A stretch of 6,316 bases of DNA from Nitrospirota bacterium (lineage in GTDB: Bacteria; Nitrospirota; Thermodesulfovibrionia; Thermodesulfovibrionales; Magnetobacteriaceae): positions 1-6,316 of the forward strand of contig JADFXZ010000128.1 of NCBI GenBank assembly GCA_015233265.1, written 5' to 3'. Of this stretch, positions 1-6,032 are shown piece after piece. A program made the position numbers and the translations under genes. Numbering within the stretch: position 1 is the first letter of the stretch; every line of letters starts with the position of its first letter. A model generated the notes under the pieces. The model was not told where the DNA came from and did no database searches. It saw only the letters and a program-made list of their open reading frames with translations.

Positions 1-103
1 CAGCCCACTTGCCGATTAGCACACCGCTGCCTACAAATATCCCGCTTAATATTATCGTAGGCATTATCAACCATATTATCCACAACCGCACACTCTTACT
101 CAT
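1..103 (-). CDS. ctpA: S41 peptidase (CtpA) N-terminal fragment with signal anchor, displaced
   Basis: Reading down from ATG at 101-103, 34 codons are open to the window edge. The product begins MSKSVRLWIIWL and has one hydrophobic helix at about residues 8-28, ending IGKWA. This is the uncleaved anchor or signal sequence expected at the start of a periplasmic C-terminal processing peptidase. The start is supported by AGGAGG four bases upstream and by its place directly after the M23 stop, the usual envC-ctpA order. An earlier ATG at 105-107 is followed by a stop after three codons and is not the start. The reading frame joins in phase to the plus-strand peptidase body at 524, so this is the missing 5' end of that gene, not a separate small protein. 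By itself it is far too short to identify; the call rests on the reconstruction. Confidence 0.8.
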   Translation of the reverse strand, partial: MSKSVRLWIIWLIMPTIILSGIFVGSGVLIGKWA

Positions 104-107
104 TCAT

Positions 108-113
108 CCTCCT
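108..113 (-). promoter_or_regulatory. Ribosome binding site of ctpA, overlapping the M23 stop codon
   Basis: Perfect AGGAGG on the minus strand, overlapping the TAG stop (112-114) of the M23 gene and four bases before ATG at 101-103. The overlap suggests translational coupling of the two genes in the undisturbed locus. It fixes the true ctpA start, in contrast to the ATG at 467, which has no such site. Confidence 0.75.
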
Positions 114-522
114 AAGTATCCCTTTTCAACCACTGTGTCGGATTTATCGGTTTTCCCTTGTACCTTATCTCAAAATATATACCAACGGCGTTTAGTAAGC
201 TCGATGTCCCCGCGTTTCCTATTGTAGTTCTGGCCTTGACTATATCTCCCACCTTTGCAAATATGGTGCTGAGATTGGCATATACCGTATGATAACCCAT
301 GCCGTGGCTCAATATTACCACCTGCCCAAGCCCCTTAAACACATCAGCAAATACCACCTTGCCATCATATACCGCCTTGACTGACGGGTCTTGTTCTGAA
401 CTTATATATATCCCGTTTCTGTACACGGGGGTCTTAAACTGGGGGTCGTTGTGAGAACCATATGGTATGGCAACATTGCCATGCAGCGGCCATGACAACT
501 TCCCTTTGAGATTTTTGAAGTC
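112..522 (-). CDS. EnvC-like degenerate M23 (LytM) peptidase-family protein, C-terminal fragment
   Basis: This is the LytM domain of a murein hydrolase activator of the EnvC type, which acts in the periplasm. The fragment begins near a FKNLKGKLSWPLHG stretch, typical of the start of the EnvC LytM domain, and ends with YFEIRYKGKPINPTQWL. A TTG at 496-498 is only an internal leucine codon in that stretch, not a start; the frame stays open to 543, but homology stops near 519 where the rearrangement lies, so the N-terminal coiled-coil half is missing. Counting the TTG codon as residue 1, the zinc-ligand positions of active M23 enzymes are lost: HxGxD reads RNGIY (27-31), YAHLS reads YANLS (73-77), and HLHFE reads GIYFE (106-110). 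As in EnvC, the domain should be inactive and work by activating an amidase; that role is inferred. The ctpA start follows its stop directly. Confidence 0.8.
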   Translation of the reverse strand, partial: DFKNLKGKLSWPLHGNVAIPYGSHNDPQFKTPVYRNGIYISSEQDPSVKAVYDGKVVFADVFKGLGQVVILSHGMGYHTVYANLSTIFAKVGDIVKARTTIGNAGTSSLLNAVGIYFEIRYKGKPINPTQWLKRDT

Positions 523-1726
523 AGCAGCGGAGTCTGATACGTATCAGGAGCTGAAGCTCTTTACGGAGGTAATCTCCATAATAAGGAGCAACTATGTCGA
601 GGAGGTAAAGCCAAAGGACCTGATATATGGCGCGCTCAAGGGTATGTTGAATTCCCTCGATCCCCATTCGAGTTTTATGACGCCGGATTTGTTTAAGGAG
701 ATGAAGGTAGATACAAAGGGTGAGTTTGGCGGCGTAGGGATACAAATAGGGAAAAAGGGTGCCTCGATAACTGTCATATCGCCGATTGAGGATACTCCGG
801 CATATCAGGCCGGTATAAAGGCAGGCGATATAATCACAAAGATAAACGGCGAGTCTACAGAGAAAATGACTCTCTACGACGCGGTTAGCAAGATGCGCGG
901 GGCAAAAGGCTCAAAGGTAACGGTAACGATAATGAGGACGGACTGGAAAGAATCTATAGACTACACCTTGGTACGCGACACGATAAAGGTCAAGAGCGTT
1001 AAATATAAGGTACTCAACGACGATGTCGGCTATGTGAAAGTAAATCAGTTTCAGGAAAAGACTGTGGCCGATTTAGAGAAGGCTCTTGTGGCGCTCAGAG
1101 AAAAGAGAGTAACTTCTATGTTGCTGGATTTACGAAACGACCCGGGCGGCCTCCTGCAGGGGGCGGTAGGTGTAGCGGAGCAGTTTTTACCTCCGAACAA
1201 GCTGGTGGTATATATAAAGGACAGGGCTGGCGAGAAAAAGGAGTTTTTTACAGAGGGAAACGGTAAGTACGAGAAACTCCCTATGGTGGTTATGGTCAAC
1301 GAGGGAAGCGCCAGTGCCTCTGAGATAGTTGCCGGGGCGCTGAAGGACTGGAACAGGGCAATTATATTAGGTACGACGACATTTGGCAAAGGCTCTGTGC
1401 AGAGTGTTCTGCCGCTTAGCGACGGCTCCGGGTTGCGCCTGACTACTGCCCGCTACTATACCCCAAAGGGGACATCCATACAGAACACGGGCATAACGCC
1501 GGATATAGTGGTGAAACAAAAGGCGGACAAAACGAAGGAACGCCCCGTGATGAGGGAAAAAGACCTCAAAGGCCATCTTGATAACGAGCAGGCAGAGGGG
1601 CAGGAGTCAGAAGAGACGGAGGCAGCCCCCTTAGAGGGTGAAGAAAAGGATGATATGCAGCTTCAGCGCGCCATCGATATACTAAAGACATGGGACGTGA
1701 TGAAGAAATTTAACAAGGCCGCTTAG
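467..1726 (+). CDS. ctpA: S41 family C-terminal processing peptidase (CtpA), body with false N-terminus
   Basis: A periplasmic serine endopeptidase that trims proteins near their C-termini. The authentic sequence starts at about base 524 (AAESDTYQEL, residue 20). Residues 1-19 are translated from antisense M23 DNA, have no ribosome binding site and no signal peptide. In order: N-terminal helical region (22-75, with LNSLDPHSSF), PDZ domain (about 84-155, GGVGIQIG and AGIKAGDIITKING), and S41 catalytic core (about 175-350). The catalytic serine is S283 in GSASASEI, the base K308 in FGKGS 25 residues later, with E286 and Q312 at the positions seen in other Ctp enzymes, so the core looks active. 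A charged, acidic linker (about 351-397) precedes a last helix. The true 5' end lies inverted at 1-103; the joined protein would be about 434 residues, normal for the family. Upstream partner is the M23 gene; an exonuclease gene follows after six bases. Confidence 0.93.
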   Translation: MATLPCSGHDNFPLRFLKSAAESDTYQELKLFTEVISIIRSNYVEEVKPKDLIYGALKGMLNSLDPHSSFMTPDLFKEMKVDTKGEFGGVGIQIGKKGASITVISPIEDTPAYQAGIKAGDIITKINGESTEKMTLYDAVSKMRGAKGSKVTVTIMRTDWKESIDYTLVRDTIKVKSVKYKVLNDDVGYVKVNQFQEKTVADLEKALVALREKRVTSMLLDLRNDPGGLLQGAVGVAEQFLPPNKLVVYIKDRAGEKKEFFTEGNGKYEKLPMVVMVNEGSASASEIVAGALKDWNRAIILGTTTFGKGSVQSVLPLSDGSGLRLTTARYYTPKGTSIQNTGITPDIVVKQKADKTKERPVMREKDLKGHLDNEQAEGQESEETEAAPLEGEEKDDMQLQRAIDILKTWDVMKKFNKAA

Positions 1727-1732
1727 ACAGTC

Positions 1733-2449
1733 GTGGCAAGGGTAATATTTGACATAGAGACGGCTGGGGCCGGCCTTGAGTCTTTTGACCCGGAAGTTCA
1801 GGACTACCTGTTAAAACTGGCAAAGACGGAGGAGGAGATTCAACTGGTAAGGGAGAGTCTCTCCTTCTATCCCAACACAGCCGAGATTGTGGCCATCGGC
1901 ATGTTAAATCCCGATACACAAAAGGGTGTAGTATATTATCAGCCGGCTGATGTTCAAGAAAATGCCGCTGACTCCCCGGAAACACCCTCAGAAGCTCATC
2001 AGCCTGTCGAAGAGGATGGGATTATCTATCGCCCCAGTTCAGAGAGGGCAATCCTTGAGGCGTTTTGGGATGTAATAAGAAAATATGACAAATTCGTCAC
2101 ATTTAATGGCCGGGGGTTTGACTGTCCATTTATAATGATACGCTCCGCCGTACACAACATTAAACCTACTCGCGATTTGATGCCAAACCGCTATGGCAAT
2201 GAACACATAGATTTACTGGATAAGCTAACTTTTTTCGGCGCCCAGCGCAGACGCTTCAGCATGGACATGTGGTGCAGGACTTTTGGTATAAAAAGCCCGA
2301 AATCCGAGGGTGTTACAGGATATGACGTCAAGGACATGTTCAAGGCCGGCAGAAATAAGGAGATAGCGGTTTACTGTGCCGGAGATTTGTGGGCAACTCG
2401 CGAGCTGCTTTTAAAATGGGAAGGGTTTATAAAGTTCCCGCCAGGCTGA
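1733..2449 (+). CDS. DEDDy 3'-5' exonuclease-domain protein (PolB exonuclease-like)
   Basis: A ribonuclease H-fold protein of the predicted 3'-5' exonuclease family related to the proofreading domain of family B DNA polymerases; it would act on nucleic acid in the cytoplasm, substrate unknown. Three exonuclease motifs are visible: ExoI FDIET (D7, E9), ExoII FNGRGFD (D130), and ExoIII YCAGD (Y214, D218), the tyrosine marking the DEDDy subtype. All four acidic metal ligands are present, so activity is expected. The stretch 72-96, rich in acidic residues and proline, is a probable flexible insertion. HIDLLDKL (158-165) matches a family signature from memory. The start is GTG, chosen because MARVIFDIET puts the ExoI strand at the extreme N-terminus, as usual; no good Shine-Dalgarno is seen, and the gene lies six bases after the ctpA stop, so coupled translation is likely. 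It ends 12 bases before a convergent gene with no terminator hairpin visible between. Confidence 0.85.
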   Translation: MARVIFDIETAGAGLESFDPEVQDYLLKLAKTEEEIQLVRESLSFYPNTAEIVAIGMLNPDTQKGVVYYQPADVQENAADSPETPSEAHQPVEEDGIIYRPSSERAILEAFWDVIRKYDKFVTFNGRGFDCPFIMIRSAVHNIKPTRDLMPNRYGNEHIDLLDKLTFFGAQRRRFSMDMWCRTFGIKSPKSEGVTGYDVKDMFKAGRNKEIAVYCAGDLWATRELLLKWEGFIKFPPG

Positions 2450-2461
2450 ATTTTCACCAGT

Positions 2462-3847
2462 TCACAAATAATATCGAAAAATCATCGCCACCGTAGTGGA
2501 GCACATTATAAAGGCCAGATAGCATAATACCAATATGGCAAAGCGCTTGTTGTCTGTGTTTAGGTGTAATTTATTGTTATAAAATAATATAAACAACGCC
2601 GGTGTCGCAGGTATAAAATATCTTCCCGTTAGACCCTCTATTATTGATTTATCCACCTCTGTCCAAGTCAGGTACTGAGACAGGACTATAAGGAAGGTTG
2701 TACAGATAAATGCCGCGGCCGCGGCAGCCTTGTCCTTTAGTTTGATTGTAACATCGGTATTGTTTTGCCAAAGGGCGGAGATAACTAACGCTGCCCAAAA
2801 TGATATGACAACATACGAGGGAAGTTCCGTATCGAGCCAGCCAAGTTTTCCTATGAAGTCAGTCAGCACATCAGACCAATATTTTATGAGAGTGTTCTTC
2901 ATGGCAATGACATAATCGGCAAAATGGTGCGTTACAAAGTACCACTGTCTCTGAGGTGATATGTCAAGCTTTTGCCGCAGCGGGACGAACAAATCCTTCG
3001 ACAGAAAATACCACGAAGCCGCAGCCGCCGCGGCAACGGCAAAAAGTGAAACCACAATGGCTATATATCTTCTCAACGAGCCAAACTTACGAACCGGTAT
3101 CATCAGAAATAGTAACAGCACCGGCACATAAACCTGTTTCGAGAGGGAAAGCGCCGCTGAGACCACAAAAATAATGGCGATGTCCTTTGTCGATACCTGA
3201 GCATCACGCCCAAAGGCGGCCTTAAAAATATACGCGGCAAACACAAAGGCCATCGCATTGGTAAAGGCGTCGGCTGAGAGCGATGCCCCCAAAAACAACG
3301 ACATCGGCGTCAGGGCTAATAACACGAAGAGCCATTTATAGATTGGTGTAGTGCCTATTGCAAGATATATCAGCGCAATCCATACGATTAAATTTGTTAT
3401 CCTGCCCAGGTACATTATGAATATTGGGGCTGCGTTAAATAACCTTCCAACAAATATCCCCATCGCCTGAGGGGCATACATCACGGGGGCATATCGCGCC
3501 GTATTTGGGAAGAAGTAAAACACGCTCTTATAAGGTGCAAGCGGGATGTGCATGGCGCGTCCAATGTCGGCAAGTTTTTGCTTGTTGTTGGGGTGTTGAG
3601 AGATATTTGTCGATGTGGTCATAACCGTATCACCAAGACTCACAGGAAGCTCAGCCCCAGACATGCCCCGTACCTTGGACGACACTAAGCCGCCCATTGA
3701 CACGTGGTAGGCGCGAAACATATGATGATACTCATCGGGGGCCTGAAACGGGGGCGTGACGAATATGAAAATATACCCAAACACCACGCTGATTATCAAA
3801 AATACCCACTTAGGGGTAAGACTATCTGACGTATTATTGTCGTGCAT
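2462..3847 (-). CDS. DUF2142 family polytopic membrane protein
   Basis: An integral membrane protein of 461 residues with about ten to twelve hydrophobic helices (for example 14-31, 143-164, 172-190, 196-211, 222-250, 261-280, 345-360, 374-392, 409-425, 437-458). The family hallmark PPFQAPDEYHH (32-42) follows the first helix, and YAPVMYAPQ (119-127), SADAFTNAMAF (191-201) and GRYFIPATPALF (408-419) also match the family. The acidic pair D38-E39 just after helix 1 resembles the position of the catalytic acidic residue in GT-C glycosyltransferases, and family members often sit in surface-polysaccharide loci, but no enzymatic function is established and none is claimed. The start has no clear Shine-Dalgarno, and other nearby ATG codons hit stops at once. 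It lies 32 bases after cbiO on the same strand, so it may be read from the metal transporter transcript, though no functional link is evident. Confidence 0.85.
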   Translation of the reverse strand: MHDNNTSDSLTPKWVFLIISVVFGYIFIFVTPPFQAPDEYHHMFRAYHVSMGGLVSSKVRGMSGAELPVSLGDTVMTTSTNISQHPNNKQKLADIGRAMHIPLAPYKSVFYFFPNTARYAPVMYAPQAMGIFVGRLFNAAPIFIMYLGRITNLIVWIALIYLAIGTTPIYKWLFVLLALTPMSLFLGASLSADAFTNAMAFVFAAYIFKAAFGRDAQVSTKDIAIIFVVSAALSLSKQVYVPVLLLFLMIPVRKFGSLRRYIAIVVSLFAVAAAAAASWYFLSKDLFVPLRQKLDISPQRQWYFVTHHFADYVIAMKNTLIKYWSDVLTDFIGKLGWLDTELPSYVVISFWAALVISALWQNNTDVTIKLKDKAAAAAAFICTTFLIVLSQYLTWTEVDKSIIEGLTGRYFIPATPALFILFYNNKLHLNTDNKRFAILVLCYLAFIMCSTTVAMIFRYYL

Positions 3848-3879
3848 TTGTCATTTTAACATATTAATTTAAACAGCGG

Positions 3880-4689
3880 TTAATCTATGTGGGCATGGCG
3901 GTGGCGGTGTGAGATAGTGCCAGCAGAGTCTCTGTGGCGGTGAAAATGCTCGTGAATCAGATTTACGGCAAGGAGCATCTCCTCGTCGGCGAGAATTGAA
4001 TCTGCAGTGTCGACCCGCTCAATCGTATGAAGTTCCGAAAGCACTGCCGTCTGCCCCTGCAGCTCATCGACAAGCGCAAGGTCATGCGTAGACAGGACGA
4101 TGGTCTTACCGGCGTCGTTAAGGGTAAAGAGCAGCTCGACCAAAAATGCCTGTGTGCGCGGGTCAAGCCCACCCGTTGGTTCATCTAATAAGATAACCTC
4201 TGGATTCATTGTCAGTATCGAGCCGATTGCCACCCTCTTTTTCTCACCGCCAGAGAGCATATAGGGCGGCCTGCCACGCAGGGCCTCAATGTTGAGCATC
4301 TTCATAATCTCCACAGCGCGCCCTGAGGCCTCTGCCTCATCCATACCCATCTGAAGCGGCCCAAAGATGAGCTCGTCATACACCGTGGGGCAGAACAACT
4401 GCACGTCCGAGTCCTGAAACACATAGCCGACTGCCGACCTGAAACGTCTTAAAAACCCTGAGTCCTTAAATGATTTTTCAGTAAACGGCGCTCCATTAAA
4501 GAATACCTCGCCCTTTTGTGGAAAAATCAGCCCCGCTAAGACTTGCAACAGGGATGACTTCCCGCTGCCGTTTGCCCCGATTACGGCAATCCGCTGCCCC
4601 AGGCCAATTGACAGGGTCACTGTGTCAAGGGCGGTTATCTTTCCATAATACTTATATGACGCCTCTTTAAGGGCCAGTACAGTCTGCAT
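3880..4689 (-). CDS. cbiO: ECF transporter ATPase CbiO (cobalt/nickel), His-rich C-terminus
   Basis: The ATP-binding subunit of an energy-coupling-factor metal importer, acting on the cytoplasmic face with CbiQ. A complete ABC ATPase is visible: Walker A GANGSGKSS (38-46), Q-loop Q92 in YVFQDSDVQLF, signature LSGGEKKR (145-152), Walker B VILLDEP (165-171), D-loop GGLDP (173-177), and switch histidine H202 in STHD. The VFQDSDVQLF block is characteristic of the CbiO/EcfA subgroup. After the ATPase core, residues 246-267 hold eight histidines in HEHFHRHR and HRHRHAHID, a tail suited to binding nickel or cobalt ions; this supports metal over vitamin as substrate but does not separate the two metals. 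At 269 residues the length is usual. Only one ATPase is present, as expected for Cbi/Nik systems, which use a homodimer. It starts 12 bases after cbiQ with no strong ribosome binding site, so coupling is likely. Confidence 0.93.
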   Translation of the reverse strand: MQTVLALKEASYKYYGKITALDTVTLSIGLGQRIAVIGANGSGKSSLLQVLAGLIFPQKGEVFFNGAPFTEKSFKDSGFLRRFRSAVGYVFQDSDVQLFCPTVYDELIFGPLQMGMDEAEASGRAVEIMKMLNIEALRGRPPYMLSGGEKKRVAIGSILTMNPEVILLDEPTGGLDPRTQAFLVELLFTLNDAGKTIVLSTHDLALVDELQGQTAVLSELHTIERVDTADSILADEEMLLAVNLIHEHFHRHRDSAGTISHRHRHAHID

Positions 4690-4701
4690 AGAATAACTTT
4701 A

Positions 4702-5616
4702 TCATATGATTAACAATATTATCCACAACGATATAAACATAGCCCCGTAAATAATGTCCACAGTGTTTAACATTCGCAGCTTAGCTAATTTTACCTCTCC
4801 AGTAAAGCCGCGTCCGGCCATTGCCTTGTACACATCTTCTGAGCGACTCTGGGTCTTATTGAATATGAGGGCAATCCTTCCGGATATCCAGAGCGCGGCG
4901 TCAGCCCTTCCAATGAGGCGCGCCCTTTTTGCCGCGTGCATGTCGCGAAGCATCTTTAAAAATATGAACACATACTTATGAGACAGGCTCAGTATCATCA
5001 AGAAATATTCAGGCACCCTGAAGCCCGAAAGAGCCTTCAGCACATCAGAAAACGAAGTAGTGCCGATGACCAGAAGCGCAATTGTAACCGAATTGACTAC
5101 TCTGGCCGTAAGCATCATAACCAGCATGATACCCTCGGCGGTTATATCAATAGTCTCCGGCAGATGGTATATCCAAAAATCACGCGCCTGGTTCATTACA
5201 AATATACTGTAAACCGGCACACCCGGCGTTATCACGTTAAGTGCGGCTGGAAACCCGGCAATGACTCCAAATATAACACCGGCTAAAAGCACCTTCCAGT
5301 AAAACTTAAAAATCCCAACCCTCGACAATATGACAAAAGGTAAAATAAACACCGCCGCTAATATCTCTGACGATACATCTTTTTTAACGCTGACGATGAA
5401 GATATAAAATATCAGAAATAGAACCTTTGTCCGTGCGTTTAAGCGCTGAAACAGGCCGTCCCCACGGGATAACTCCCACTGTATAAAGATTGTCTCATAA
5501 AACTTAGAGATATGAGCGATTCCCTTGTCAATAAATGAACTGCTGACTCTGGCGCCGCCACCGCGCGACAGAGGCTGGGGGGTCAATAGAAAAGACGGTA
5601 TTTTATTGTTTGGCAT
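4702..5616 (-). CDS. cbiQ: ECF transporter transmembrane subunit CbiQ
   Basis: The transmembrane coupling (T) subunit of the cobalt/nickel ECF importer; it links ATP hydrolysis by CbiO to the substrate-binding component. Hydrophobic helices lie at about 64-78, 84-100, 108-125, 162-188, 204-222 and 286-304. Family features include RLNARTKVL (58-66) before helix 1, TTSFSDVLKAL (186-196), FRVPEYFLM (199-207), and the cytoplasmic coupling segments MHAAKRARLIGR (226-237) and RSEDVYKAMAGRGFTGE (258-274), whose RG at 269-270 fits the coupling motif. The protein is longer than usual at its start: residues 1-35 are not conserved and hold a repeat-like LLTPQPLSRGGG stretch. The ATG at 5616 overlaps the upstream gene by 14 bases, with AAGG about ten bases before it; the only later alternative start in the region is a TTG at residue 11 without a ribosome site. 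Confidence 0.92.
   Translation of the reverse strand: MPNNKIPSFLLTPQPLSRGGGARVSSSFIDKGIAHISKFYETIFIQWELSRGDGLFQRLNARTKVLFLIFYIFIVSVKKDVSSEILAAVFILPFVILSRVGIFKFYWKVLLAGVIFGVIAGFPAALNVITPGVPVYSIFVMNQARDFWIYHLPETIDITAEGIMLVMMLTARVVNSVTIALLVIGTTSFSDVLKALSGFRVPEYFLMILSLSHKYVFIFLKMLRDMHAAKRARLIGRADAALWISGRIALIFNKTQSRSEDVYKAMAGRGFTGEVKLAKLRMLNTVDIIYGAMFISLWIILLII
5545..5586 (-). repeat. Candidate translated dispersed repeat in the cbiQ 5' end
   Basis: Residues 11-24 of CbiQ read LTPQPLSRGGGARV. Peptides of the LTPQP-(L/P)-SRG type are known as in-frame translations of short GC-rich dispersed repeats in several bacterial genomes, and this block is not part of the CbiQ family. The DNA is markedly more GC-rich than its surroundings. 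It includes an imperfect inverted repeat, CTCTG at 5547-5551 and CAGAG at 5569-5573, with three further inner pairs after one mismatch. Only one copy lies in this window, so repeat status is inferred from memory of similar peptides, not shown here. Confidence 0.45.
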
Positions 5617-5953
5617 GTTTATCTGGCCTTGCCGCTGCCCTTTGAATGATTATGGAAATTACATAAACGACAAGACCCACAATAACAGAGCCAATAAAGG
5701 CAGACACAATGTAAGAAAATGATTTAACGCTCGTGTTTGCGCCCTCGGCAACGACCGAGTAATCGCCAACAGGGGCGCTCCACAGCCCGGCATAATGCCT
5801 CATGCCCTCAGGCAAGTAGCCCAGCATTTGGTTGATAGTTTCGGAACTCCACTCACCCCATGCCCCACCGGCGCCAAATATCTGCGGCAGGACTATCCCC
5901 AGCGGCACCATCATGGCCATCACAGTAAGCGCTATCCACAGTTTTCTCTGCAT
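5603..5953 (-). CDS. PDGLE-domain (NikN/CbiN-like) small membrane subunit
   Basis: A small accessory membrane protein of a nickel/cobalt ECF importer, the equivalent of CbiN or NikN, which assists the CbiM/NikM substrate-binding component. The 116 residues form two membrane helices (about 5-26 and 81-103) with an extracytoplasmic loop between them, the architecture of this group. The loop holds LPEGMRHYAGLW (47-58) followed by APVGDYSV (60-67), which fits the PDGLE-domain pattern of a P-x-G motif and a later P-x-x-DYS-like motif. The start ATG is preceded by AGGGGG nine bases upstream (5963-5968), an acceptable ribosome site. Its stop overlaps the cbiQ start by 14 bases, indicating one transcript and coupled translation. 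It is the first gene of the operon in this window; no CbiM/NikM gene precedes it. A single-gene family call from so short a protein is less certain than its place beside cbiQ and cbiO. Confidence 0.8.
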   Translation of the reverse strand: MQRKLWIALTVMAMMVPLGIVLPQIFGAGGAWGEWSSETINQMLGYLPEGMRHYAGLWSAPVGDYSVVAEGANTSVKSFSYIVSAFIGSVIVGLVVYVISIIIQRAAARPDKHAKQ

Positions 5954-6016
5954 CAGTCGTTGCCCCCTTTATTTCTAATTGTTTACATCATAGAAAAACT
6001 AAAGAATTGGGTTTTC

Positions 6017-6032
6017 TGTTACCATTGTAACA
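6017..6032. promoter_or_regulatory. Operator-like dyad TGTTAC-N4-GTAACA
   Basis: Perfect 6-bp inverted repeat arms separated by four bases, overlapping the candidate -10 TACAAT of the ECF operon on the minus strand. Its size and position fit a binding site for a dimeric repressor, which for a nickel/cobalt importer could be a metal sensor. It does not match the long-spaced NikR palindrome of enterobacteria. Function is inferred from symmetry and position only. Confidence 0.35.

Larger units (their letters stand above)
1..523. other. Inverted segment holding the M23-ctpA junction (chimera or inversion)
   Basis: Seen: the minus strand here carries the end of an M23-family gene, its stop, a ribosome binding site and the first 34 codons of an S41 peptidase with its membrane anchor. 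The plus strand from about 524 carries the remainder of the same kind of peptidase, lacking an anchor. The minus-strand reading ends at base 1 on GCT plus a single G; bases 525-526 (CA) complete GCA and 527 onward stays in frame. Flipping the segment therefore restores one continuous ctpA of about 434 codons directly after the M23 gene. The right breakpoint is near 519-524, between M23 homology (about 519) and S41 homology (about 524). No long inverted repeat flanks it. Whether this is a true inversion or a fold-back amplification/assembly chimera cannot be decided here; the coincidence of base 1 with the breakpoint favours a chimera. Confidence 0.85.

Noticed and set aside
9..227. Plus-strand open frame of 72 codons at the left end
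   Set aside because: It lies antisense to the well supported ctpA anchor and M23 C-terminus and has no recognisable features.
1051..1389. Minus-strand open frame of 112 codons inside ctpA
   Set aside because: Shadow of the conserved S41 catalytic core; the plus-strand reading has all the motifs.
2447..2464. Bidirectional terminator between the convergent exonuclease and DUF2142 genes
   Set aside because: The gap is only 12 bases and shows no stem with a T-run in either direction.
2709..2730. GC-rich palindromic run (GCCGCGGCCGCGGC) as a possible site
   Set aside because: It encodes an alanine run in a DUF2142 membrane helix (residues 374-379) and is explained by codon choice.
4978..5286. 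Plus-strand open frame of 102 codons opposite cbiQ
   Set aside because: Antisense to conserved CbiQ helices, with a low-complexity basic product and no family resemblance.
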